DNA of 64,000 nucleotides from Myxococcales bacterium. GTDB taxonomy: Bacteria; Myxococcota_A; Polyangia; Polyangiales; Polyangiaceae. A program made the translations under genes and the position numbers. Below are positions 43,062 to 52,321 of the stretch, in pieces. Position 1 is the stretch's first letter; each line of letters opens with the position of its first letter. The DNA is taken from NCBI GenBank assembly GCA_903642325.1, contig CAHJWM010000019.1:1-64000 (forward strand), read 5' to 3'. A model generated the notes under the pieces. That model was not told the DNA's origin. It did not search any database and worked only from the letters and a program-made list of their open reading frames with translations.

Positions 43062-44255
43062 ATGAAGCACAGCACTAGACTTCGAAGCTGTTCAGTTGCT
43101 TGCGCCGCGTTGAGCGCCGTCCTGGGCTGGAGCGCCCTCACCCATGCCATGCCCGGCGAAGTGAGCTTCACGCCGACTGGCTTCAAGCTGTCCGTCATGC
43201 GCATCGTGCTCTCGGCAACCGATGCCAACGGTAATCCAACCTCTCAGGCCGTGCTCTATTCGTGCCCAGCGTCCACTGAGGAAGAGTGTTTGGTCGACGT
43301 CACCGACCAAGCCTCGCTCGACTCAATCGCGGCCGCGGCTGGGTCTGCAAAAGTCCACGTCGGCACCTACGACAGCGTGTCGATGGAAATGTGCGCCGCA
43401 GGCAAGAACGGTATGACGCCCGCGCCCGGCTTCATCCGTGGCAGCTTCACCATCGCGAGCGAGCACAAGACGTACGTGACGAGCGCGGATGCCGCGGACG
43501 CGCAGGGCATTCGGAGCTTGGCGGAGGGGGACAGCGTCAATCCGGACTTTACGAAAATAGGCAATTGGTCCTGCAACACAAAGACCGTACATTTACCAAA
43601 GCCCGTCACCGTTAGCGCCGGGACTCCAACGGATTTGACGGTCGTCGTCGACCCGAAGCTGATCGCATTCTCCACGCCGAATACATCGGGCGGCATGGGC
43701 GGCTGCCGCGGCCAGGAGGACGGTCGAGCGCGCGGTTTCTGCGTCTCTTATCCGTCGATCATCTCGCTCGTCAGTGAAGGCGCGCCGGAGCTCGACCGCT
43801 TCTTGGTCGCACACCACCGCACCGACCCGGCGCTGATCGACGATAGCAAAGCAAATGCGTACGTGGTGGTCGTGCGCAGCGCCACGACCCTAGACCCCAT
43901 CACCGCTTTCGTGCGCCCATATTACAGCGAGACCTCCGCCAGCGCGTCTTCGAACATGGTGCAGGACATGGTTTACGGCGGGCCGGCCTACTTCGGCGAA
44001 ACGTTGGTCGGCAGCGTGCACGTGACGCCAACCGGGGGCATCGACTTCGTCACGGGCGGAAGCCTGGACGGCAACTCCGCCATGTTCAAAAACTTTACCG
44101 TGGATGACCACAAAGGAGTGGTCGACACTCGAGAGCTCGGCAGCTATCAGTATCACGCCATTCCGATCTCCCCAGGTGAGGGCGGCGCGGGCGGCGTCAG
44201 CGGGGCGGAAGGCGGTTCCGGCGGCGCGGGCGGCGAAAGCGGCGAGGGCGGTTGA
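43062..44255 (+). CDS. secreted beta-rich protein of unknown function
   Basis: 397 residues. A cleavable signal ends near ALTHA-MPGEV, and there is no lipobox. The mature part has a beta-rich region of about 180 residues (FKLSVMRIVLSATDANGNPTSQ, VHVGTYDSVSMEMC) that loosely recalls DUF4382-type extracellular domains. A second domain of about 140 residues (VVVVRSATTLDPITAFVRPY, GGIDFVTGGSLDGNSAMF) follows, then a Gly-rich tail (GGAGGVSGAEGGSGGAGG). Six or more Cys suggest disulphides. GAGGGG before the ATG and the seven-base gap tie it to the small lipoprotein. The function is unknown. Confidence 0.8.
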   Translation: MKHSTRLRSCSVACAALSAVLGWSALTHAMPGEVSFTPTGFKLSVMRIVLSATDANGNPTSQAVLYSCPASTEEECLVDVTDQASLDSIAAAAGSAKVHVGTYDSVSMEMCAAGKNGMTPAPGFIRGSFTIASEHKTYVTSADAADAQGIRSLAEGDSVNPDFTKIGNWSCNTKTVHLPKPVTVSAGTPTDLTVVVDPKLIAFSTPNTSGGMGGCRGQEDGRARGFCVSYPSIISLVSEGAPELDRFLVAHHRTDPALIDDSKANAYVVVVRSATTLDPITAFVRPYYSETSASASSNMVQDMVYGGPAYFGETLVGSVHVTPTGGIDFVTGGSLDGNSAMFKNFTVDDHKGVVDTRELGSYQYHAIPISPGEGGAGGVSGAEGGSGGAGGESGEGG

Positions 44256-44416
44256 GGGGCGCGCACGCGGCTTAGCGCTCGCTCCAAAAAGGGCCCCGGT
44301 GACGCCCCCTGCCTGGCGGTCGCGGCGGCACTGCGCCGAGCACGAACCCTGCATGTGGGGACGTCGAAACCGCGCCCCGCGATATGTGGCGCGATCACGC
44401 ACCAAGGAGCCGTCAT

Positions 44417-44770
44417 ATGACCGAGATCAAGCGACGCGACGCCACGGGCCACCTGGACCCCGAGTATCAGAAGAAGCTGCTCGACAGCGCCCGCGAGAAT
44501 AAAAATCAGGACGGCAGCGACAAGGCGTTCTTGAACATGCCCCGCACTGGAGAGCCAATCGGCGAGGACATGGGCGAGGCTTTCTTGGAAGCGGCCACAT
44601 CCGGTGAGGACACCGAATCGGACCGGCACGACCAAGTGACCGAAGAAGAGCGCGGCGGCCCATTCGTCACGACGACCGCAGGTGAAGAGTTCGCTGGTGG
44701 CACGGACGAATCGAACATCCTCGAGGCAACTCGCGAGCCGTTCCCCACGACGTCTAAATCCGGCACCTGA
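44417..44770 (+). CDS. conserved small acidic protein of unknown function
   Basis: 117 residues, hydrophilic and acidic. KRRDATGHLDPEYQKKLL at the start and GGPFVTTTAGEEFAGGTDESN followed by ATREPFPTT at the end are blocks I recognise from small conserved proteins scattered in proteobacteria, without a known role. AAGGAG precedes the ATG at 44417; the frame extends to 44384. It ends three bases before a long hairpin. Confidence 0.82.
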   Translation: MTEIKRRDATGHLDPEYQKKLLDSARENKNQDGSDKAFLNMPRTGEPIGEDMGEAFLEAATSGEDTESDRHDQVTEEERGGPFVTTTAGEEFAGGTDESNILEATREPFPTTSKSGT

Positions 44771-44772
44771 GC

Positions 44773-44829
44773 CGGGACCCGGAATTCAAACCTCGGTTGC
44801 CCAGCGGAGGTTGGGCGCCCGGGGTCCCG
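44773..44829. terminator. two-tier hairpin between convergent genes
   Basis: CGGGACCC (44773-44780) pairs with GGGTCCCG (44822-44829). Inside, AACCTC (44789-44794) pairs with GAGGTT (44807-44812). It sits between the stop at 44770 and the end of the transporter gene at 44897 and may end both transcripts. Confidence 0.6.
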
Positions 44830-44896
44830 CAACGCACCTCGTGCAGCGGTCTCGTACCCGCGCTGAACGATCCTAGTGTAACGCCGGCGCGCCGCG

Positions 44897-46504
44897 TCAA
44901 TGGCCGACCGCAGCCGCGCCCGCCCTTGGGCGCTTCATGATGAACGCAAGGGGGGCCATGAGCCCGCACGCCCAGGCCAGGAGATACAGTACATCCACGT
45001 ACGCAAGCGTCTGAGCTTGCTGAATCACGGTCCGATAGAGCGCGCGGTAGGCTTCGAGCGTCGCGTCACTCGCGCTCGCCCCGGAGTGCTGCAACGCACG
45101 CGTGATGCTTGTCAGCCGGTCACGAAAAGGCGCATCGAACAGGGAAGTGTGAGCCACGAGGTCCACTTGATGATGCTGAGTACGCCGCGCCAGTAGCGTG
45201 GTGACGAGCGCGATGCCGACATCCCCGCCCATGTTGCGAGCGAGGTTGACCAGCCCGGAGACCGCATTGCCTTGCTCTGGCGGCGTTCCGACGTAGGCGA
45301 GGGTATTGATGGGCACGAACAAAAAGGCCAAACCGAACGCCTGATACATGCGAAGCAGAACTGCGTGCTTGAAATCGATACCGAGGTACAATCGGTGCGA
45401 CATGTAAAAAAGCGAGACCGAGAGCGAGAAAAATCCGAACGCGATCATCTTGCGAGCGTCTATCTTGCCCATGAATTTGCCGATGAAAGGCATCATGCAC
45501 AGGATCAATAGCCCGCCGGGCGAGAGCGCCATGCCTGCCTGCGCGGCCGAGTATCCCAGTAGTGATTGCGTATACTGCGGCAGCAGCACGGTCGTGCCGA
45601 AGAGCGTGATGCCGAGCATGAACATCATCGCACTGGCCATGGCAAAAGTGCGGTTCTTGAACAGCCGTACGTCGATCACGGGGTGCTCGGTGTGCAGCTC
45701 CCACAGCACGAGGGCGACGAGCGAGACAACGGCCGTGATCGTGAATCCGACGACGAATGAGGAGTGAAACCAATCGTCTTCCTGGCCCTTGTCCAGCACC
45801 ATCTCCAAGCTGCCCAGCCCGATCGTGATTAGGCCTAAGCCAACCACGTCGATCGGCCCGGTTTTGCCTTTCATTTTCGTGAGCCAGGGCGGGTCGGTAA
45901 CCATCCGGTTGGACAGAAACAGCGACAACAGACCGACGGGTACGTTGATGAAAAATACCCAGCGCCATGAATAATTATCAGTGATGAAGCCGCCCAAGGT
46001 CGGACCGAGCGCGGGCGCGAGCACCACAGCCATGCCGTAGATGGCGAAGGCCATCCCCCGCTTTTCCGGCGGAAAGGTATCGGCTAAAATCGACTGCTCG
46101 CTTGGCCCGAGGCCGCCGCCGCCGATGCCCTGCAGCACCCGGAAGAAGATCAGGGCTCCCAGGTTCGGGGCGATCCCGCACAAGAACGAGCTCGTGGTGA
46201 ACAGCGCCACGCACGCCATGTAAAAGCGCTTGCGCCCGAAGCGCGTGGCCAACCAGCCACTGATCGGCAGCACGATGGCGTTCGAAACCAAGTACGACGT
46301 GAGCACCCACGTGCTTTGGTCCTGGCTCACGGACAGATTGCCGGCCATGTGGGGCAGAGCCACGTTCGCAATGCTGGTGTCCAGCACTTCCATAAAAGTG
46401 GCCATCGTAACCGTCAGCGCAATCAGCCACGGGTTATGGCCGGGGTGCCAGCCTTCGGCCGTGATTTGCGCGCGGTCGGCTTCCGCCGGCCCGCCGTCGC
46501 TCAT
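44897..46504 (-). CDS. DHA2-type MFS drug efflux transporter (EmrB-like)
   Basis: Inner membrane proton antiporter of 535 residues with about 14 helices. TMATFMEVLDTSIANVALPH is the DHA2 first-helix signature with the conserved Asp, LATRFGRKRFYM is the loop 2-3 motif A, and VLAPALGPTLGGFI is motif C. It would export hydrophobic toxins through the adaptor encoded just upstream. The stop of the adaptor overlaps its ATG at 46504 (ATGA), which fixes the start; the frame extends much further upstream inside the adaptor gene. Confidence 0.94.
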   Translation of the reverse strand: MSDGGPAEADRAQITAEGWHPGHNPWLIALTVTMATFMEVLDTSIANVALPHMAGNLSVSQDQSTWVLTSYLVSNAIVLPISGWLATRFGRKRFYMACVALFTTSSFLCGIAPNLGALIFFRVLQGIGGGGLGPSEQSILADTFPPEKRGMAFAIYGMAVVLAPALGPTLGGFITDNYSWRWVFFINVPVGLLSLFLSNRMVTDPPWLTKMKGKTGPIDVVGLGLITIGLGSLEMVLDKGQEDDWFHSSFVVGFTITAVVSLVALVLWELHTEHPVIDVRLFKNRTFAMASAMMFMLGITLFGTTVLLPQYTQSLLGYSAAQAGMALSPGGLLILCMMPFIGKFMGKIDARKMIAFGFFSLSVSLFYMSHRLYLGIDFKHAVLLRMYQAFGLAFLFVPINTLAYVGTPPEQGNAVSGLVNLARNMGGDVGIALVTTLLARRTQHHQVDLVAHTSLFDAPFRDRLTSITRALQHSGASASDATLEAYRALYRTVIQQAQTLAYVDVLYLLAWACGLMAPLAFIMKRPRAGAAAVGH

Positions 46505-47874
46505 TTCACGCGCACCTTCGGCTCGACTGACATTCCGGGACGGAGCAGCTCGAGGCCTGCTTGCTTTGGCGTCAGACGAATTCGCGTGGGTAAGCGCTGC
46601 ACGACCTTCACGTAGTTGCCGCTGGCGTTCTCGGGCGGGAGCACACTGTATCGCGAGCCGGTCGCGGCCGCGATGCTCTCGAGCTCCCCGTCGAAATCGC
46701 GGCCCAGCGCGTCCACGTGCATCGTCACGCGCTGCCCGACGTGCATGTGACGAACTTGAGTTTCGCGAAAGTTGGCCGTCACCCACAGCCTCTCGACCTG
46801 CGTGATGCCCAGCAACGCCTGGCCCACTGTTACTCGATCCCCGACGTTCACCGAACGCTTGCCGACGATGCCCTTGACGGGGGCGCTGAGCGTGGCGTAG
46901 CCGACGTTGAGCTCGGCTTGCTCCAACGCCGCACGCGCAGCGTCTACGCTCGCTCTACGGAGGTCTACGGTCGCGCGCTTGGCTTCGAGCACGTCGGGCG
47001 CGTTCTGCTTTGCGTCGTGCAAGCGGCTGGAAGCGGCTTGCGCCTTGGCGGCCTCCGCATCGACACGCCTGCGCGCAGCGCCGACGCCCTCGCGCTGCGC
47101 AACGAGGGTGGCGGCCGCCGACTCCGCCGCAGCGGTCTTACTGTCGAGCTCTGCACGCGCGACCGCTCCCGAATCGAAGAGCTGTAAGGCCCGCGCTTGC
47201 TCGATCTGCGCGAGCGCCGCATTGGCCTCGGCCTGCTTGATCTGTGCCTGGGCTTGAGCCACGGATTGCTGCGCCTCGGCCACACCCGCCCGCCCGGAGG
47301 CCACGTCGCTCGAGCTGGTCGAGACCAGGGTCTCGTTCGTGGTTTCGGTCACCGAGGCGTTCGATTGCTCGGACCGAAGCTGTGCTTCCGCCTGCGCGAG
47401 CGCGGCTTTCGCTTGATCCCGCTCGACACGCAGATCGGTCGGATCCAGGTCAATCAACCGTTGCTGCTCGCGCACGGTCTGATTGTCATCGACGTATACG
47501 GCCGTCACCGTTCCGGCCACCCGTGACGAGACGCTCGAAATGTAGCCGTCGATCTGGGCGTCGTCCGTGTCCTCGAAGAATGTCCCGTAGTACCACCAGC
47601 CGACGGCGCCCAAAACCAGTACTAGTCCGCCGCCTAGCAACGCCAGCCGCTTGCCTTTGCTGAGCGGCTTTTTTTCGGGCTTTTGCTCAGGCTTGGCCGC
47701 TTCTTTTTTATCGCTACCCGCATTCGGCTGGGCGGGGGCGGCTTCGGCTTTCGGGACCTCCTGCGTTTCGTTCTTCTTACGCGGCGCGGAGTCCGGAACA
47801 GGCGTGGGGGTCTCTGTGTCGGCGTGCTCGTCGGCGTCTCCGGCCGGGCCCCCCTGCGTGGCGTCTGCAGGCAT
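46501..47874 (-). CDS. HlyD/EmrA-type membrane fusion protein
   Basis: About 457 residues. A Pro/Lys/Glu-rich cytoplasmic head of about 75 residues, longer than usual, precedes one helix (LALLGGGLVLVLGAVGWWYY). TDDAQIDGYISSVSSRVAGTV is the biotinyl-lipoyl entry, a long Ala/Gln-rich coiled-coil hairpin follows, and LSAPVKGIVGKRSVNVGDRVT returns to the barrel. It should bridge the EmrB-like pump to an outer membrane channel, whose gene is not in the window. The start at 47874 gives a sensible N-terminus; a TTG-type extension to 47907 is possible. A perfect inverted repeat lies just upstream. Confidence 0.93.
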   Translation of the reverse strand: MPADATQGGPAGDADEHADTETPTPVPDSAPRKKNETQEVPKAEAAPAQPNAGSDKKEAAKPEQKPEKKPLSKGKRLALLGGGLVLVLGAVGWWYYGTFFEDTDDAQIDGYISSVSSRVAGTVTAVYVDDNQTVREQQRLIDLDPTDLRVERDQAKAALAQAEAQLRSEQSNASVTETTNETLVSTSSSDVASGRAGVAEAQQSVAQAQAQIKQAEANAALAQIEQARALQLFDSGAVARAELDSKTAAAESAAATLVAQREGVGAARRRVDAEAAKAQAASSRLHDAKQNAPDVLEAKRATVDLRRASVDAARAALEQAELNVGYATLSAPVKGIVGKRSVNVGDRVTVGQALLGITQVERLWVTANFRETQVRHMHVGQRVTMHVDALGRDFDGELESIAAATGSRYSVLPPENASGNYVKVVQRLPTRIRLTPKQAGLELLRPGMSVEPKVRVK

Positions 47875-47898
47875 CGACCGAGACAATGCGATTGCCGT

Positions 47899-47936
47899 GC
47901 CACGCAAAATAGCCTCAAATAAGCCGGTTGCGTGGC
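47899..47936 (-). promoter_or_regulatory. perfect 9-bp inverted repeat before the efflux operon
   Basis: GCCACGCAA (47899-47907) and TTGCGTGGC (47928-47936) are perfect inverted copies with a 20-base spacer, 25-62 bases before the adaptor start. This is where a repressor operator would lie, and efflux operons are often controlled this way. No regulator gene adjoins. It could instead be a distant terminator of the ABC gene. Confidence 0.5.
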
Positions 47937-48106
47937 CTTAACTGTGGCGTGACAGATCGCTCCGGTGAGGTCGCTTCGTTCGCAGTCGATCTCTTGTCGC
48001 TGGAAACCCGACCGAAGCGCTATCGGCTCACGCCCCCGACCATACCGGGCGCTTTAGCAGTCTGGTGGCCGCGCTCAGCGCATGGGGCAAGACCATCCTT
48101 CGGCGA

Positions 48107-50026
48107 TCATTCCGCGCCAGCCAGGCTGTTACGCGGGCGGCTGCGACTCCGATGAGACTCGGGCGAGCGATCCGCGTCTTGGAATTGGCGCTCGAACATG
48201 GTCGCGTACGCGCCACCGCGACGCAATAGCGATTCGTGGGTACCCACTTCGAGGATCTCCCCATGATCGAGGACGACGATCACGTCCGCGCGGGTGATGG
48301 TGCTCAGCCGGTGCGCGATGATGAACGTGGTGCGATTTGCAAGCAGCCGTTGCATCGAGGCTTGAATTAGCTGCTCGCTCTCGGTGTCGAGGTTGCTGGT
48401 GGCCTCGTCCAAGATCAAAATCTCGGGCGCCGCTAGTAGCGCGCGCGCGATGGACAAGCGCTGACGCTGGCCACCGGACAGCTTCACCCCGCGTTCGCCG
48501 ACGAGCGTCGCGTAGCCTTCCGGAAGCTCACGAATGAAGTCGTGCGCGTGGGCCGAGCGCGCGGCCTCCTCGACCTCCGCATCGCTGGCCTCGCCGCGGC
48601 CGTAGGCGATGTTGTCCCGGACGCTACCGTCGAACAGGAACACCTCCTGCTGCACGATGCCGAGCAGCTTTCGGTAACTGCGCAGCCGAATATCACGGAT
48701 GTCGATGCCGTTGAGGCGGATTGCGCCGCTCGTGGGATCGTGAAATCGGGCCACGAGATCGGTGAGCGTGGTCTTACCTGCGCCGCTCGCACCGACCAAC
48801 GCCACCACGGAGCCACCCGGGACGCGCAGCTCGAAATCGCGCAGCACGGGCATACCCTTACGGTAGCCAAAGTACACGTGGTTCAGGTGGATCTCGTGCA
48901 CCCGCTCCGGCGCGTCCACGGCCTTTGGGCGGTCTGGCTTTTCTTCGGGCTTGTCCAAGACGTCCCACACGCGATCCAACGCCGCCAGGCCACGCTGCGT
49001 GTCACTGATCGATTTGACGAGCTCGTTGATGGGGTCGATCACTCGCCACAGATAGCCTTGGAACGCGATCAATGTGCCGACCGTGGTCTGCCCGCGCAGC
49101 ACCAAGTAGCCACCGAACCACAGAATGGTGACCTGAGTGAGCGGCATCACTAGATCCCAAACCAGCGCCACGCTCCGCTGCGTGTTGGTCGCCAGGCTGT
49201 GCTTGCGCACCACCGTGTGCTGACCAAGCGTATACGAGCTTTCCTCGCTTCGTTCGCGGGCGAACCCGCGCACCACGCGCAGGCCGTTCAGGCCCTCGCT
49301 GACGCGAGCATCGATCTCGGAGCGATCCTCGCCCATCGACTTCCAGATCGCGCGGCTGCGGCGAAGCCAAAAATTCTGGGCAATCACGATCGGTGGCACG
49401 GCGATCAAAACTGCCGCCGCGATCCGCCAATCGAGGGTGAAAATGACGCACAGGGTGACCAGCAAGCGGACGCCGGAAAGCAGCGGATTGACCAGTGCCA
49501 TCTGCAACAAGCTGGTCGTATTGTCGACGTCGTTCGAAAGCCGCGATACGACGCCTCCCGTCTTGAGCTCGCTGATCTCGGCCATGGGCAGCCGGAGGAT
49601 GCGACGGAATAGCCGCGCGCGAAGCGCGGACGAGAAGCGCGAGTCGAGCAGCTGAGTGCGGAAGCTCCGCAACATGTCGAGCAAGGAATTGGCAACGAAT
49701 AGTAGAGCGATGCTTGCCGAGATGACGGCCAGGCGTCGGATCTTCAGCGCGACCGGCATGCCGGTCTGCAGAATCACTTGGTCCACCATGTACCGGGACG
49801 CGAGCGGCCACAGCATGTCGATAGCGACGCTGGACAAGCCCAAGGCTGCGATGGCGAGCAGTGTGCGCCGGTGTGGGCGTAGCCAGACGAGAGCCGACCG
49901 CAAACGACCGCGGGGGCGCTCACTACTTCGCAGATCCGGGTCGACGACGAACGCCGCGCCCCGCTTCCGGTTCAATTCGCGAAATGCTCGAAAGCGTTGC
50001 TTAGAAGTGGTCAGAACCCGGCCCAT
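48107..50026 (-). CDS. ABC exporter, fused permease and ATPase
   Basis: 639-residue half-transporter that works as a dimer. Six helices cover about 60-340 (for example LAIAALGLSSVAIDMLWPLA). The ATPase has Walker A VALVGASGAGKTTL, Q loop GIVQQEVFLFDG, signature LSGGQRQRLSIARALL, Walker B ILILDEATSNLD and the H loop IIAHRLSTI. The layout is that of MsbA/lipid or drug exporters; the substrate is unknown. A basic N-terminal extension of about 50 residues precedes the first helix. It is upstream of, and probably separate from, the EmrAB-type operon (232-base gap). Confidence 0.95.
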   Translation of the reverse strand: MGRVLTTSKQRFRAFRELNRKRGAAFVVDPDLRSSERPRGRLRSALVWLRPHRRTLLAIAALGLSSVAIDMLWPLASRYMVDQVILQTGMPVALKIRRLAVISASIALLFVANSLLDMLRSFRTQLLDSRFSSALRARLFRRILRLPMAEISELKTGGVVSRLSNDVDNTTSLLQMALVNPLLSGVRLLVTLCVIFTLDWRIAAAVLIAVPPIVIAQNFWLRRSRAIWKSMGEDRSEIDARVSEGLNGLRVVRGFARERSEESSYTLGQHTVVRKHSLATNTQRSVALVWDLVMPLTQVTILWFGGYLVLRGQTTVGTLIAFQGYLWRVIDPINELVKSISDTQRGLAALDRVWDVLDKPEEKPDRPKAVDAPERVHEIHLNHVYFGYRKGMPVLRDFELRVPGGSVVALVGASGAGKTTLTDLVARFHDPTSGAIRLNGIDIRDIRLRSYRKLLGIVQQEVFLFDGSVRDNIAYGRGEASDAEVEEAARSAHAHDFIRELPEGYATLVGERGVKLSGGQRQRLSIARALLAAPEILILDEATSNLDTESEQLIQASMQRLLANRTTFIIAHRLSTITRADVIVVLDHGEILEVGTHESLLRRGGAYATMFERQFQDADRSPESHRSRSRPRNSLAGAE

Positions 50027-50239
50027 GACGTTGATACGTGCGCGCGACCGAACTCTTGCCCCGCGCGCAGCTTGATTTCAAGGGCTCGACATTTGGTGAA
50101 GGTTCAAGATTCTATCTCGTGGGGCTTGTCGGCGCACCTGGCGCAAAATGCCTCAGTTGCGCGCCCGCGGCACGGGGCTCAGCGATTGCCCCGTCGCCGG
50201 CCTTGCCAAGCAGGGCTCCGACCCCCATGGTCCCGGCCC

Positions 50240-50956
50240 ATGAGCGCCAGCAGTACGGAGTGGCAGGTTCTACCCCATGAGCCAATTCAGGAGCTGAGTG
50301 AAAACCTTTGGCGAGTGGAAGGCGAGCTACCGCACTTCTCGATGAAACGAGTCATGACCGTGGTGCGGCTCCAGACCGGAGGGCTGCTTATCCATAGCGC
50401 CATTGCCATGAATGAGGCGTCCGTGGCGCGGCTCGAAGCCTGGGGTCGGCCCGAGGTCATGCTGATTCCGCACGTACGTCATCGTATGGACGCGGCACGT
50501 TTCAAGCATCGATACCCGGCGCTGCGTGTTTTCGCGCCGCCCGGGGTGATGGCGAAAGCCAAAGCCGTTGTGCGCGTTGACGGCACCTATGCAGAAGTGC
50601 CCAATGACCCCGCGCTGTCGCTCGAGCTCCTCGACGGGACTGGCGAGGCGGAGGGCGCGCTGCTCGTACGCTCCCACGACGGTACGAGCGTCGTGCTGAC
50701 GGAGGTGATGTTCGATCTCGAACCGCCGAAAAGCGCCCTCGGTCGGGCTGCGGTAAAGATCGCCGGGCTCGGTCCGGGTCCCCGCGTCACTCCGTTCGTC
50801 AAGTTCGAGATGGTCAAAGACCGAGTCGCCTTGGCGGCCCACTTGCGCCGCCTCGCCGGCATCCCCGATCTAGTGCGTGTGATCGTCGGGCACAGCCGGA
50901 TGTCGGTTGGCGAAACTGCCGCCCAGGCCTTGCATCAGGCCGCGGCGAGCCTCTAG
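50240..50956 (+). CDS. DUF4336-like protein with metallo-beta-lactamase-type fold
   Basis: About 238 residues. ENLWRVEGELPHFSMKRVMTVV and LQTGGLLIHSAIAMNE recall the first strands of the metallo-beta-lactamase fold. The zinc motif HxHxDH is absent: the equivalent place reads IPHVRHRMDAARFK. This matches DUF4336 proteins, MBL relatives with unknown activity. The frame extends to 49997; the ATG at 50240 was chosen since the fold begins there. It is divergent from the ABC exporter. A 22-base perfect palindrome overlaps its stop. Confidence 0.8.
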   Translation: MSASSTEWQVLPHEPIQELSENLWRVEGELPHFSMKRVMTVVRLQTGGLLIHSAIAMNEASVARLEAWGRPEVMLIPHVRHRMDAARFKHRYPALRVFAPPGVMAKAKAVVRVDGTYAEVPNDPALSLELLDGTGEAEGALLVRSHDGTSVVLTEVMFDLEPPKSALGRAAVKIAGLGPGPRVTPFVKFEMVKDRVALAAHLRRLAGIPDLVRVIVGHSRMSVGETAAQALHQAAASL

Positions 50957-50965
50957 AGGCTCGCC
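50944..50965. terminator. 22-bp perfect palindrome across a stop codon
   Basis: GGCGAGCC-TCTAGA-GGCTCGCC is its own reverse complement. The stop codon of the DUF4336 gene (50954-50956) is at its centre. It can form the same hairpin in both transcripts of the convergent pair. Confidence 0.6.
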
Positions 50966-51018
50966 CGTCGGCCGGGGCAGCGCCAGTACGCGCCAGCCCC
51001 AGAGCGTCGTGTGGTCGA

Positions 51019-52092
<1,074 letters not shown>

Positions 52093-52272
52093 GGTGATAT
52101 CGGGCTCTCGTAGCACATTTTGGCACGCCCGTGGGAGCCGAGAATCCGCCGAGGCGCGTAGCCCGGCCGACCGCGAAAATCCGAAACGACACTGAAATCA
52201 GCGGGCGGAGTGGACGGTGCGCACCGGGCTAGCCCTCGCGTTGCTTGCCCGTGCGGTGCGCTGATCGCCCTG

Positions 52273-52298
52273 GCACGGGCGCGCATCGAGCCCCGTGC
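52273..52298 (-). terminator. hairpin after the GDPD gene
   Basis: GCACGGG (52273-52279) pairs with CCCGTGC (52292-52298), 24 bases beyond the stop at 52322 on the minus strand. No T-tract. Confidence 0.5.
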
Positions 52299-52321
52299 TC
52301 ATTGTCAGCCCGCGGAGGCGA

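Noticed and set aside
46505-46786. Extension of the EmrB-like frame upstream
   Set aside because: It lies inside the adaptor gene; ATGA coupling and the DHA2 N-terminus set the start at 46504.
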